A stretch of 64,000 nt of DNA from Saprospiraceae bacterium (GCA_019187225.1 JABAQQ010000014.1:248001-312000); one strand, 5' to 3'. Counted from the first letter of the stretch, positions 35,104-43,372 are shown. Notes: a model not told the origin generated them from the sequence alone. Translations and numbers: made by a program.

Positions 35104-36156
35104 ATGCTCGATTTTTCCACAGCCCGGCTCCAACGCTTCGCCGCCACCTGGGTCGGCAACAAAAACCGCTACGAAGGCGTGGTCATCCCCAAACAAACCC
35201 TGATCCCGCTGCACGACGTGGCCGAAGAAATGCTCATTTCGGCATTCCTCAAGCCTTTTGAAAAAACGGAGGAGTTCTTTTACTTCCACCACGAGGAGGA
35301 CGTGAGCCATCACCTTGTTTATCAGTCGTGTATGTCTGTTTTTCAAAATCCGGAAAATTTGTCGGAGGAAGCGGGCAAGCTGTCTCAAATGCTCTACGAA
35401 CACTGCAACAACCCCAAGGTGCAGGGCGGCGAGTTTTTTATAGCCTATTTTGACGACCTGATGTTGCAGGGCGAACCGGCCAGCGCCATCGGCCTGTGGA
35501 AAATCCAGACGAAAGACCCTTACCTGAAAACGGAGCGCACCGCCGAAGCCTTCGCGCTCAATGTGCTCGAGGGAATTCCCGTGAGCGGCAAGCCGGAAGT
35601 GGCGGCGCTGGTCTTCAACTTAGACGAAGCGGAAGGTTACCGCATTTGCGCGGTGGACACGGTATCGAAAAAGGACGAGCGCTCGTTCTGGAAAGACGAA
35701 TTCCTGCGCCTGCGCCCCATCGAGGACAATTACTTCAACACGCGTCACTACATCAGCCTGTCGAGCGAATTCATCACCCAAAAAGCGCCGTTTAAATTCG
35801 GCCTCGACCGCACCGACACGATTGATCTGCTGAATCGTTCGGGCGACTATTTCAAGGACAACGAACATTTTGAGATCAACGACTTCGCCGAAAACCTGTT
35901 CCCGCAGGAAGAGCAGCAGGAAGCATTCCGCGAATTCCGCGACCAGTACGCGAAGGCATATGCCGTGCCGTTGGAGGACAAATTCGACATCAGCGACCAG
36001 GCAGTGAAAAAGGAATTTAAAGTGTTCAAAAGTGTGCTGAAATTAGACAAAAATTTCCACATCTACGTGCACGGGCGGCGCGACCTCATCGAGCGGGGAT
36101 TCGACGAAGAGAAGGGAAAGAAATACTATAAGGTGTATTTTGAGAATGAGGAATAA
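35104..36156 (+). CDS. Nucleoid-associated protein, NdpA/YejK family
   Basis: A 350-residue protein of the 37-kDa nucleoid-associated family. Recognisable segments are VGNKNRYEGVVIPKQTLIPL, FFYFHHEEDVSHHLVYQSC, FFIAYFDDLMLQGEPASAIGLWKIQTKD and the C-terminal FKSVLKLDKNFHIYVHGRRDLIERGFDEEKGKKYYKVYFENE, which closely follows bacterial NdpA-like proteins. Family members bind DNA and associate with the nucleoid; their precise role is unclear. It is monocistronic, with a consensus promoter and with heptamer repeats both before its start and after its stop. Confidence 0.85.
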   Translation: MLDFSTARLQRFAATWVGNKNRYEGVVIPKQTLIPLHDVAEEMLISAFLKPFEKTEEFFYFHHEEDVSHHLVYQSCMSVFQNPENLSEEAGKLSQMLYEHCNNPKVQGGEFFIAYFDDLMLQGEPASAIGLWKIQTKDPYLKTERTAEAFALNVLEGIPVSGKPEVAALVFNLDEAEGYRICAVDTVSKKDERSFWKDEFLRLRPIEDNYFNTRHYISLSSEFITQKAPFKFGLDRTDTIDLLNRSGDYFKDNEHFEINDFAENLFPQEEQQEAFREFRDQYAKAYAVPLEDKFDISDQAVKKEFKVFKSVLKLDKNFHIYVHGRRDLIERGFDEEKGKKYYKVYFENEE

Positions 36157-36200
36157 CGACTTACGATTTACGGCGCGATCTGAGATTTGAGTTAGTACGA
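36152..36200. repeat. TACGATT-type heptamers between convergent genes
   Basis: Units around AACGACT, TACGATT, TACGGCG, CGATCTG, AGATTTG, AGTTAGT fill the gap between the convergent ndpA-like and GNAT genes, starting at the stop codon. Confidence 0.5.
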
Positions 36201-36755
36201 TCAGAGTTCCAGCACAATCACCCGCCATACTTCGCCGGTCGTCGCGTCGGGGTAAACATGCAGCGTCTGAAACCCCACCCGCTCGTGCGCACGCATGGAA
36301 CGGGTGTTGCGTTCGGCGACTTCCGTCACGGTAAAATCGTATCGCGGGCGGTACACTTCCTTCATTTTCAGGTACAATCCGTCGAAAATACCCATGCCTC
36401 GGAAATCTTCGGCAACGCAAATCTGTCCCATGACGAACCAGCGCGGGTTGTCGCGGAGGAGTCGGCCATTCCAGGATAAGCCGTCCAGCATCCTGAACAT
36501 GGGCACCAAAATCGGCACATCGGGGGCAAATTCGCGCGGCATCACCAGCGCATACCCTGCCAACCGGTCGCCATCTTGGGCGATGATGGCCGGGGTGATT
36601 TCGTTCATGCGCTGCAAGACGTCAGGCTCATGCCGCACAGTGACGAAGCCCTGGGTCGCCATCGTTTCAGCAGTGAGCGCAGAAACAAGATTTTGTGCTT
36701 GTAATTCGAGAATTTGCTGCACTTCGGCAGGGTTGGTAACAGTGGTAAATAGCAT
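36201..36755 (-). CDS. GNAT-family acetyltransferase
   Basis: A 184-residue protein with the GNAT fold pattern: an IIAQDGDRLAGYALVMPRE strand pair, then WFVMGQICVAEDFRGMGIFDGLYLKMKEVYR, where V-A-x-x-F-R-G-x-G-I is the acetyl-CoA pyrophosphate loop (Q/RxxGxG/A), and VTEVAERNTRSMRAHERVGFQTLHVY, the typical N-x-x-S-xxAHxxxGF segment. It should transfer an acetyl group to an unknown amine, cytoplasmic. It lies convergent to the NdpA-like gene and 37 nt downstream of the DinB-like gene on the same strand, possibly cotranscribed. Confidence 0.88.
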   Translation of the reverse strand: MLFTTVTNPAEVQQILELQAQNLVSALTAETMATQGFVTVRHEPDVLQRMNEITPAIIAQDGDRLAGYALVMPREFAPDVPILVPMFRMLDGLSWNGRLLRDNPRWFVMGQICVAEDFRGMGIFDGLYLKMKEVYRPRYDFTVTEVAERNTRSMRAHERVGFQTLHVYPDATTGEVWRVIVLEL

Positions 36756-36792
36756 GAATTGAATTTATTCTATTTTGAATCACCTTCAATGT

Positions 36793-37299
36793 TCATTTTG
36801 AAACAACTGACTTCTCTTTCACTTCTTCCGAAGTAAGTCCAAATAAAGGCGGCGTGCCGATGCCGAGCATATTCAGATACAAATATATCTGTCCCCGGTG
36901 GTGAATTTCGTGTTCTGCCAGCGCCCGGAGCCATTTCCAGCAAGTGATCGGCGTTCCCGCCGGCGTCTGGATTTTGGCCTGCAATTGATCGGGCGTCAGT
37001 TGCCGGAATATCTCCACCGATTGCCGGTGCATTTCATCGAAAAAAGCCAGCGTGGCTTCAAATCCGTCGGCCAGTTCGCGTCCGCAACCCGGGTAAGCAG
37101 GCGGGCGACCTTGCGCGTTTTCGGCATAGAGCCAGCGCTCGATGGTAGCAAGATGGCGCACCAGGTCGCCAAGCGTGAATTTTCCGGGCCGGTACGTCCA
37201 TTCCAGATGTTCCGGTGGGATCAACACCACCACCCGTCTGGTGCGTTCCCGGAGCCGCTCATAATACTCCAGAAAAGATTCAATGTTTTTGATTTCCAT
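36793..37299 (-). CDS. DinB-superfamily protein
   Basis: Four-helix-bundle protein of 168 residues. DinB/YfiT members bind a metal through three histidines; here they are His in LVRHLATIERW and the two in LAEHEIHHRGQIYLYLNMLGI. The N-terminal helix IESFLEYYERLRERTRRVV and the LEWTYRPGKFTLGDLVRHL segment fit. I chose ATG 37299 because the 9 codons before it correspond to repeat-like DNA. Likely a thiol-transferase or metalloprotein of unknown substrate. Confidence 0.85.
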   Translation of the reverse strand: MEIKNIESFLEYYERLRERTRRVVVLIPPEHLEWTYRPGKFTLGDLVRHLATIERWLYAENAQGRPPAYPGCGRELADGFEATLAFFDEMHRQSVEIFRQLTPDQLQAKIQTPAGTPITCWKWLRALAEHEIHHRGQIYLYLNMLGIGTPPLFGLTSEEVKEKSVVSK

Positions 37300-37611
37300 T
37301 AGCGAAGACTTTTGACAATTTGACAATGGACGCTGGACTTACCAGGTTAAAATCTTGAAAACCAAACTTTTGCTCTGCTACACTTTTCCCTGTACTTTGA
37401 TTTCCTGTTCCATGGAATCGCAGCTGTCCAACGTCAAAAGTCAAATATCCAAAAGTCAGATGAATTTTCAATTTTTCACTTTTCAGAAAAATCCTACTTT
37501 CGGCGCGCTAAATCAGTTGGCAGTTGACAGTTGGCAGTCTGATTTCAGACCAATCCCCAAATCCCCGAATCTCCCCAGTCACCAATTAACTAATTAACTA
37601 ATCACCAAATT
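37300..37611. repeat. 312-nt intergenic region filled with tandem words
   Basis: No gene is supported here. Near the DinB start the words TTTGACA/TTGACAA and GGACGCT/GGACTT appear, and their complements (CCAACGTCAAAAGTC, CCAAAAGTC) return at about 37427-37463. A TACTTTCG box at 37495-37502 may be the -7 element for pntAA. From about 37552 to 37611 there are degenerate 8-nt words (AATCCCCA, AATCCCCG, then AATTAACT, AATTAACT, AATCACCA) running up to the pntAA ATG. Confidence 0.6.
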
Positions 37612-38742
37612 ATGACGCTTGGTATATTGAAAGAAAGTGACGGCGAGCACCGGGTGGCCGTCACGCCCGATGCAGTTCCGACCTTGATGAAATTAGGTTT
37701 TCAAAAAATTCTGGTCGAAAGCGGCGCGGGCGACACGGCCTTCTTCGACGATGCAAGTTACGCCAAACAAGGCGCACAAATCGCTGATACCGCGACAGTT
37801 CTAAAGGAATCGAACCTGCTGGTCAAAATTCACCCGCTTCCGAATGCTGCGCTCGACAAACTTTCTGCCGGGCAAATCCTTGTCGGTCAATTCAATCCGT
37901 TGCTGCAAAAAGAGGTGGTAGATGCGTTACTCCGGTCGGGTATTTCGGCGTTCAGCCTCGACCTTGCGCCGCGCACCACCCGTGCCCAGGCGCTCGACGT
38001 ATTGTCGTCTATGGCTACGGTAGCGGGCTACAAAGCCGTGCTAACAGCCGCCAACCACCTGCCTACGTTTTTCCCGATGTTCATGACCGCGGCAGGCACG
38101 ATCAAACCGGCCAAGGTGCTCATCCTCGGCGCCGGTGTGGCGGGTCTGCAGGCCATCGCCACCGCCAAACGCCTCGGCGCGGTGGTGGAAGCATTCGACG
38201 TGCGGGCAGCCGCCAAGGAAGAGGTATTAAGTCTCGGCGCCAAATTCGTGGAAGTGGAAGGCGCCATTGACGACAAGTCCGCCGGAGGCTACGCCGTGGA
38301 GCAAACCGAGGAATTCAAACAAAAACAGGCGCAACTCATTCACGATCATGCCGTTGCGGCCGATGTCGTGATCTGCACCGCACAAATCCCCGGTAGAAAA
38401 GCGCCGCTCCTGCTCCGCAAAGAGACCGTTGCTGCCATGAAGTCCGGCGCGGTCATCGTGGATCTGGCTGCTTCCACCGGCGGCAACTGCGAAGTGACCG
38501 AAAACGGAAAAACCATTCGCTCGGGTAACGTTGCCATTATTGGCGACTCGAACCTGCCAGCTTCCATTCCGAAAGACGCCAGCGTGATGTACGGCAAAAA
38601 CATCATCAACTTCCTTAAACTCATCATGATCAAAGGCGAGTTGAATCTCAATTTTGAAGACGACATCGTGGCAGCTACCTGCATTGCGCACAAAGGAGAT
38701 ATCGTGAGCGCCAGATTGAAGCAGGTGATGCAGCCTGCGTGA
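37612..38742 (+). CDS. pntAA: NAD(P) transhydrogenase alpha subunit, part 1 (NAD-binding)
   Basis: The soluble domain I of proton-translocating transhydrogenase, 376 residues. It starts LGILKESDGEHRVAVTPDAVPTLMKLGF, as in alanine dehydrogenase/PntAA proteins. The RTTRAQALDVLSSMATVAGYKAV segment and KVLILGAGVAGLQAIATAKRLGAVVEAFDVR hold the NAD-binding loop. The split into PntAA, PntAB and PntB (three genes) is the form found in many alpha-proteobacteria and Bacteroidota. It transfers hydride from NADH to NADP+ driven by proton entry. Each junction within this operon contains a different repeat word. Confidence 0.95.
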   Translation: MTLGILKESDGEHRVAVTPDAVPTLMKLGFQKILVESGAGDTAFFDDASYAKQGAQIADTATVLKESNLLVKIHPLPNAALDKLSAGQILVGQFNPLLQKEVVDALLRSGISAFSLDLAPRTTRAQALDVLSSMATVAGYKAVLTAANHLPTFFPMFMTAAGTIKPAKVLILGAGVAGLQAIATAKRLGAVVEAFDVRAAAKEEVLSLGAKFVEVEGAIDDKSAGGYAVEQTEEFKQKQAQLIHDHAVAADVVICTAQIPGRKAPLLLRKETVAAMKSGAVIVDLAASTGGNCEVTENGKTIRSGNVAIIGDSNLPASIPKDASVMYGKNIINFLKLIMIKGELNLNFEDDIVAATCIAHKGDIVSARLKQVMQPA

Positions 38743-38908
38743 TTTTTATTCCCACCGGTAAATCGGCATGCCGCACCGATAAATCGGCACATCCCACCGG
38801 TAAATCGGTGCGTTATTTCCCCACCGGTTAACCGGTGGGCTGAAGGTTCAAGTCCGAAGGACTCTATCTACTTAACCCGCCGGTTTATCGGTGGTAAAAC
38901 AATGTCCA
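38743..38908. repeat. CACCGGTAAATCGGTG palindrome cluster between pntAA and pntAB
   Basis: Five near-copies of a palindromic word are packed in about 150 nt: CCACCGGTAAATCGG, GCACCGATAAATCGGC, CCACCGGTAAATCGGTG, CCACCGGTTAACCGGTGG and CCGCCGGTTTATCGGTGG. An AGGTTCAAGTCCGAAGGACT stretch separates copies four and five. The cluster ends at a duplicated AATGTCC word that contains the pntAB start codon. Confidence 0.9.
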
Positions 38909-39211
38909 ATGTCAGAGTTTTTTCTTGAAAATCAATCTATTATCTACATTGTCATCCTGTCCATCCTTTTGGGCATCGAGGTAATATCCAATGTGCCGGC
39001 GATCCTGCACACACCGCTCATGTCGGGCGCCAATGCCATTCATGGCGTAGTCATCATCGGCGCCATCATCGTGATGGGCCATGCACGCAGCGACGACTAC
39101 CTGGCACTTACCCTCGGTTTTCTGGCCGTTTTGCTCGGCACCCTCAACGTGGTCGGCGGCTTTGTCGTCACAAACCGGATGCTGGAAATGTTTAAAAAGA
39201 AAAAAGGTTGA
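38909..39211 (+). CDS. pntAB: NAD(P) transhydrogenase alpha subunit, part 2 (membrane)
   Basis: Small membrane subunit of 100 residues with three to four transmembrane helices: IIYIVILSILLGIEVISNVP, a VPAILHTPLMSGANAIHGVVIIGAIIVMG segment containing the conserved HTPLMSGxNAIHG proton-channel motif, and LALTLGFLAVLLGTLNVVGGFVVTNRMLEMF. I chose ATG 38909 (MSEFFLEN) rather than the GTG at 38891, which lies in the repeat. The start codon lies in the second of two AATGTCM heptamers. Functions with PntAA and PntB. Confidence 0.94.
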   Translation: MSEFFLENQSIIYIVILSILLGIEVISNVPAILHTPLMSGANAIHGVVIIGAIIVMGHARSDDYLALTLGFLAVLLGTLNVVGGFVVTNRMLEMFKKKKG

Positions 39212-39302
39212 AAAGGTTGAGAAGGTTGATAAGGGTTTATGAAGGTCTATCATCAACCCTTATCAACCTCACAAACCTTTATCAACCCTTATCAACCTAC
39301 CG
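39207..39302. repeat. AAGGTTGAT nonamers with inverted arm between pntAB and pntB
   Basis: Nine-nt words AAGGTTGAA, AAGGTTGAG, AAGGTTGAT, AAGGGTTTA start at the pntAB stop codon. The complementary words (ATCAACCCTT, ATCAACCTCA, CAAACCTTT, ATCAACCCTT, ATCAACCT) follow and end 4 nt before the pntB ATG. The arms could pair over about 30 nt. Confidence 0.85.
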
Positions 39303-39305
39303 AAA

Positions 39306-40697
39306 ATGTCAAAATTCTTACTCGAACTCTCCTATCTCATAGGCTCCATTACCTTCATCGTCGGCCTCAAAATGTTGAGCAGCCCCGACAGCGCACGCAA
39401 GGGAAATCTTGTAGCGGCAGCCGGAATGCTCATCGCTATCGTCGCTACGATTTTTTTCCACGAAAAAGACGGCCAGCCAATTGGCAACATCCCCTGGATA
39501 CTGGCGGCCATCGCCATCGGTACGGTCATCGGCTGGTTCATGGCGATGAAAGTGAAAATGACCGCCATGCCACAGATGGTGTCGTTTTTCAACGGCATGG
39601 GCGGCGCGTGTGCGGCCATCATTTCCATCGTCGAGTTCAACGCCCACCCCGAAGGCTCTGCGGGCTATTTGCTCACTGTATTTCTCGGCTTGGCTATCGG
39701 CAGCGTATCGTTCAGCGGCAGTATGATCGCTTTCGGCAAGTTGGACGAAAAAATAAAAGACATCGGCGCCTCTTACCTGACCTACCTGAATCTTGCTTTA
39801 TTAGCTTTGATTTTCATTGTGTTAGGTGTCGCCGTTTTCTCGGCGGCGACTTTCGGTCACTCCGTCGTGTGGATTTTGCTTGCTTTGTCGCTACTCTACG
39901 GCGTGCTGTTCGTCATGCCCATCGGCGGCGCCGATATGCCGGTCGTTATTTCGCTGCTCAACTCCTTCACGGGCATGGCAGCAGCGTTCGGCGGCTTTTT
40001 GTACAACAATCAGGTGATGCTCACCGGTGGTATCCTCGTCGGGTCGGCAGGTACGATCCTCACGATTCTGATGTGCAAAGCCATGAACCGCTCGCTGCTG
40101 AATGTTATTGTCGGCTCCTTCGGCGGTGGCGGCGGAGCAAGCGCAAAGGGTGCGGCGGGCGATCAGGTGGCCAAAGAGATCAGCCTGACCGACGCGGCGA
40201 TTACCTGCGCTTATGCCGGCAAAGTGGCCATCGTCCCGGGTTATGGTCTCGCGGTCGCTCAGGCACAGCATATCTGCCATGAGTTGGAGAAAAAACTGGA
40301 AGAGAAAGGTGTGGAAGTCTATTATGCCATCCACCCGGTGGCGGGCCGTATGCCGGGCCACATGAACGTCTTGCTCGCCGAGGCCGACGTGCCTTACCCG
40401 AAACTTGTGGAAATGGAAGACGCCAATCCGCAAATGACATCCACCGACGTGGTCATCGTGGTGGGCGCCAACGACGTGGTGAATCCCGCCGCCGAAAACG
40501 ACCCTGGCAGCCCGATCTACGGAATGCCGGTATTGAAAGTATGGGATGCGAAAAGCACCATCGTGCTCAAGCGCAGCATGCGCGCGGGATACGCCGGCAT
40601 CGAGAACGAACTGTTTTTCCTTCCCAAAACCAAGATGCTGTTCGGCGATGCGAAAGATACGTTGCAGAAATTGGTGGGAGAGTTGAAGGATTTGTGA
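39306..40697 (+). CDS. pntB: NAD(P) transhydrogenase beta subunit
   Basis: PntB of 463 residues: eight to nine transmembrane helices (domain II) followed by the NADP-binding domain III. The membrane part has VSFFNGMGGACAAIISIVEF and VISLLNSFTGMAAAFGGFLYNN. GSFGGGGGASAKGAAG is the linker region, and domain III has VAIVPGYGLAVAQAQHICHELE, VYYAIHPVAGRMPGHMNVLLAEADVPY and VVIVVGANDVVNPAA. Completes the enzyme that makes NADPH at the expense of the proton gradient. Confidence 0.96.
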   Translation: MSKFLLELSYLIGSITFIVGLKMLSSPDSARKGNLVAAAGMLIAIVATIFFHEKDGQPIGNIPWILAAIAIGTVIGWFMAMKVKMTAMPQMVSFFNGMGGACAAIISIVEFNAHPEGSAGYLLTVFLGLAIGSVSFSGSMIAFGKLDEKIKDIGASYLTYLNLALLALIFIVLGVAVFSAATFGHSVVWILLALSLLYGVLFVMPIGGADMPVVISLLNSFTGMAAAFGGFLYNNQVMLTGGILVGSAGTILTILMCKAMNRSLLNVIVGSFGGGGGASAKGAAGDQVAKEISLTDAAITCAYAGKVAIVPGYGLAVAQAQHICHELEKKLEEKGVEVYYAIHPVAGRMPGHMNVLLAEADVPYPKLVEMEDANPQMTSTDVVIVVGANDVVNPAAENDPGSPIYGMPVLKVWDAKSTIVLKRSMRAGYAGIENELFFLPKTKMLFGDAKDTLQKLVGELKDL

Positions 40698-40732
40698 CCT
40701 GCGATTTGCGACTTGTGATGTACGACTTGTCC
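40694..40732. repeat. CGACTTG heptamers after pntB
   Basis: Units TGACCTG, CGATTTG, CGACTTG, TGATGTA, CGACTTG begin at the pntB stop codon (TGA). No hairpin terminator was seen in the 140-nt gap before the PhyH gene. Confidence 0.65.
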
Positions 40733-40838
40733 ATACTTGTGTCTTTTGACCAAAGGCAATTCATGCAGAAGCCAAAACTAAACTGCTCACGTTGCTTCCG
40801 TTTGGTGAAAACACCAAGCGGGGCGGAAATATAGTATC

Positions 40839-41663
40839 ATGTCTCGCCGCCACGACACCACCTACCGCCTCACCCCTGAAGAAATCCGCCGGTACCGCGA
40901 GCAAGGCTATCTCGTGCTGCACGACGTGCTGACAGAGGAAGAAATGGCCACGCTCGACCCCTGGTTCGAGCATTTTATCACGGGCAAAGAGCCGGGTATG
41001 GGCAGAGACTTCTGCGACATGAGCCAACCCTACGGCACGCCGGTGGAAGAATTCCGGCTGGTGAATGCCATGCTGCCGGGCGTGTACCGCCCTGAGTTCA
41101 AAAACAATATCTTCCACCAGGTAGCGCAGAGCATCGCAGACCAACTGTACCCGGAAGGTAAGGCAGAGATGGACTACGAGCAGTTTCTGGCGAAAAAACC
41201 CAATAAAGCGCAGGCAGAGTTCGCCATGCACCAGGATCTGGGCTATTGGCCCAAAACGAAAAACACCTGGACAGCCACTTTTTCCCTCGCACTCAACGAC
41301 GCCACCGTGGAAAACGGCTGCCTGCAGGTGGTGCCCGGCTCGAACAGGGAACCGGAACTGCGCCCGCATAAGCCCAAAGATTACGGCCACCAAAAAGACG
41401 GAGAGGTGAACCGCGATGACTCGCACACGCTCGTCATCGAAATGAAACCCGAGGACAAGATCATCTTTCTACCGGTCAAAAGAGGCAGTGTCACCGTCCA
41501 CGACGAGCGCATCGTGCACGGCTCCGGCGGCAATTACACCGACGAATGGCGCAAAACCTATGTCATGGCTTTCCGCGACGCCAATACGATTGCCGAAGAA
41601 CGCACCATGGGCTTCACGCATTCGCACAACGACACGGTGAATTGGGCGGAGATAATTGTTTGA
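40839..41663 (+). CDS. Phytanoyl-CoA dioxygenase (PhyH) family protein
   Basis: Fe(II)/2-oxoglutarate-dependent oxygenase of 274 residues. It starts YRLTPEEIRRYREQGYLVLHDVLTEEEM, typical of PhyH. The iron triad is visible: HxD in AMHQDLGYWP (~residue 129) and the distal His in ERIVHGSGGN (~227), with the 2-oxoglutarate-binding Arg in TDEWRKTYV. NGCLQVVPGSNRE is the usual strand between them. The substrate is unknown; family members hydroxylate lipids and natural products. Confidence 0.92.
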   Translation: MSRRHDTTYRLTPEEIRRYREQGYLVLHDVLTEEEMATLDPWFEHFITGKEPGMGRDFCDMSQPYGTPVEEFRLVNAMLPGVYRPEFKNNIFHQVAQSIADQLYPEGKAEMDYEQFLAKKPNKAQAEFAMHQDLGYWPKTKNTWTATFSLALNDATVENGCLQVVPGSNREPELRPHKPKDYGHQKDGEVNRDDSHTLVIEMKPEDKIIFLPVKRGSVTVHDERIVHGSGGNYTDEWRKTYVMAFRDANTIAEERTMGFTHSHNDTVNWAEIIV

Positions 41664-41697
41664 GGTCGTTTGAAATCGTTTGAGGAGTTTGATTGGG
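41657..41697. repeat. GTTTGAGGTC decamer array at the PhyH stop codon
   Basis: Ten-nt words GTTTGAGGTC, GTTTGAAATC, GTTTGAGGAG, TTTGATTGGG begin in the last sense codon and include the TGA stop of the PhyH gene. Confidence 0.6.
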
Positions 41698-41724
41698 CAA
41701 ATTCAAACAACATTACTATCTTTG
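41693..41724 (+). promoter_or_regulatory. Candidate promoter for the DUF6159-like gene
   Basis: TTG at 41693-41695, 21 nt spacer, TATCTTTG at 41717-41724. The ATG follows after 20 nt. Confidence 0.55.
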
Positions 41725-41744
41725 AAACCTAAAAATCAATTCAA

Positions 41745-42575
41745 ATGAGCTTCTTCACCCGTTTGAGCAACGGTTGGCAATTAGCCAATCTCAGTTTCGC
41801 TACCATCAACCGGAACAGGTCATTGCTCTTGTTCCCCCTCTTCTCCGCTATTTCACTGGTACTGGTACTGGCTACTTTTTTTGGCGGCACTTTTTATTTC
41901 GCCGGCGATCGGATAGAAGCGCTTATGGACGACGAGCAATACGGCGGCTTACTCGGCTACGGCCTTATTTTTCTGTACTACCTTGTCAACTTCTTCGTCA
42001 TCGTATTTTTCAACGCCGCCCTGATCCATTGCGCCATCAAAGTGCTGAACGGGGAAGAGACCAGCGTGAGCGATGGGTTGTCGTTCGCATTTTCCAGGAT
42101 CGAAAAGATCTTTGCCTGGTCTGTGTTATCGGCTACGGTGGGCACCTTGCTTCAGATGTTGCAAAATGCAGGCAAAATAGGGGAATTCGTAGCCTCGCTC
42201 CTGGGCATCGCCTGGTCTGTGCTGACTTTTTTTGTCGTCCCCATCCTGGTGTATGAGGACAAAGGCGTGTTCGAATCGGTCAAAGCCTCGGGCCAACTGA
42301 TGAAGCAAAAATGGGGTGAATCCATCGCGGCCAATGTCAGTTTTGGTTTGTTCCATTTCCTGGGAATCATCGCCGCAGGCGTACTGTTTTTTTTGCTTTC
42401 TTCAGCCAGTGTGATTCTGGCGATCGTCGTTGCAATAGCGACCGTGCTTTTGGTCAGCACCGTCATTACTGCAGCGCGAACGGTTTTTGTCGCGGCGGTG
42501 TACAACCACGTGACCGGAAAACCGGCGGGTAATTTCGACGGCGATGTGCTGGACAGCGTTTTTATCCAGAAATAA
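41745..42575 (+). CDS. Polytopic membrane protein, DUF6159-like
   Basis: A 276-residue integral membrane protein. The N-terminus SFFTRLSNGWQLANLSFATINRNRSLLLFPLFS resembles DUF6159 proteins of unknown function. About five to six hydrophobic segments follow (FSAISLVLVLATFFGGTFYF, YGLIFLYYLVNFFVIVFFNAALIHCA, FVASLLGIAWSVLTFFVVPILVYED, LGIIAAGVLFFLLSSASVILAIVVAIATVLL). The PILVYEDKGVFESVKAS motif between helices is conserved in related proteins. No enzymatic role can be assigned. Confidence 0.8.
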   Translation: MSFFTRLSNGWQLANLSFATINRNRSLLLFPLFSAISLVLVLATFFGGTFYFAGDRIEALMDDEQYGGLLGYGLIFLYYLVNFFVIVFFNAALIHCAIKVLNGEETSVSDGLSFAFSRIEKIFAWSVLSATVGTLLQMLQNAGKIGEFVASLLGIAWSVLTFFVVPILVYEDKGVFESVKASGQLMKQKWGESIAANVSFGLFHFLGIIAAGVLFFLLSSASVILAIVVAIATVLLVSTVITAARTVFVAAVYNHVTGKPAGNFDGDVLDSVFIQK

Positions 42576-42579
42576 CGTA

Positions 42580-42600
42580 CGCCGGAACGGACTTCCGGCG
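42580..42600 (+). terminator. Perfect 8-bp hairpin after the DUF6159-like gene
   Basis: CGCCGGAA (42580-42587), loop CGGAC, TTCCGGCG (42593-42600), 5 nt after the stop codon. No T run follows, so it may be a 3'-end stabiliser rather than a full intrinsic terminator. Confidence 0.5.
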
Positions 42601-42635
42601 ACCCTGATCTTTAAATATCCAGCGCAAAAACGCCT

Positions 42636-43232
42636 ATGCCACTTGTCGCTCCCCTTCCGCCCGACCACGACGCCGAGGTGGCCGAACTCGCCCAATTTTT
42701 CAACGAAACGCTCGGCTTCTGCCCCAACAGTGTGCTCACCATGCAACGCCGCCCCGCCATTGCCAAAGCGTTCATCCACCTGAACAAAGCGGTAATGGAG
42801 AACAAAGGCCGCGTCACCAGCGACCTCAAACGGCTTATCGGCTATGTGGCGAGCCATACAGCGGGGTGCCAATACTGCCAAGCGCACACCATCCGCGCCG
42901 CCGAACGCTATGGCGCTGCCGAAGATAAGCTGCAACACATCTGTCGTTACAGCAGCCATCCGGCGTTTTCTATGGCTGAGCGCGCCGCTCTCGACTTTGC
43001 AGTCGCCGCCGCATCGGTACCCAACGCTGTGGATAATGTTATTTCAGAAAACCTCCGTCGCTTTTGGGACGACGGCGAAATCGTTGAAATATTGGGCGTG
43101 GTGGCTTTGTTCGGTTATCTCAACCGCTGGAACGACAGCATGGGCACGCCACTCGAATGGCCTGCACGCAAAAGCGGCGAGCAGTTCCTGGGGAAAGAAG
43201 GCTGGACAGGAGGAAAGCATGTGGGGAGGTAG
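42636..43232 (+). CDS. Carboxymuconolactone decarboxylase / AhpD-like protein
   Basis: A 198-residue helical protein. The redox-active CxxC-x2-H motif is visible in VASHTAGCQYCQAHTIRAAER (~residue 80), as in AhpD and peroxidase-related proteins. LGFCPNSVLTMQRRPAIAKAFI upstream and SMAERAALDFAVAAA downstream agree with the family. Likely an alkylhydroperoxidase-like thiol enzyme of the cytoplasm. It overlaps nothing and is followed by a GTAGAAG repeat beginning at its stop. Confidence 0.88.
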   Translation: MPLVAPLPPDHDAEVAELAQFFNETLGFCPNSVLTMQRRPAIAKAFIHLNKAVMENKGRVTSDLKRLIGYVASHTAGCQYCQAHTIRAAERYGAAEDKLQHICRYSSHPAFSMAERAALDFAVAAASVPNAVDNVISENLRRFWDDGEIVEILGVVALFGYLNRWNDSMGTPLEWPARKSGEQFLGKEGWTGGKHVGR

Positions 43233-43275
43233 AGGGTAGAAGGTAGAAGGTAGAAGGTGGAGGGTGGAGGGATAA
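43229..43275. repeat. GTAGAAG heptamer array
   Basis: Units GTAGAGG, GTAGAAG (three times), GTGGAGG (twice) start within the stop codon of the AhpD-like gene. The complementary word CTTCTAC is found in the array at 49335. Confidence 0.85.
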
Positions 43276-43372
43276 AATCGGGAAATTCGTCGAAGCGTAA
43301 ACAGGTTCTGCCGAACTAACGGGCGTGAGGGAAGCACCTTCCCTGAAAATTTGCCTCAAAACGATTCGATTC

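Noticed and set aside
38820-38880. T-arm-like AGGTTCAAGTCC stretch suggesting a tRNA
   Set aside because: No acceptor stem, D-arm or anticodon arm can be built around it; it is part of the palindromic repeat cluster.
39239-40282. 347-codon ORF overlapping pntB in another frame
   Set aside because: Arginine/histidine-rich shadow translation of pntB.
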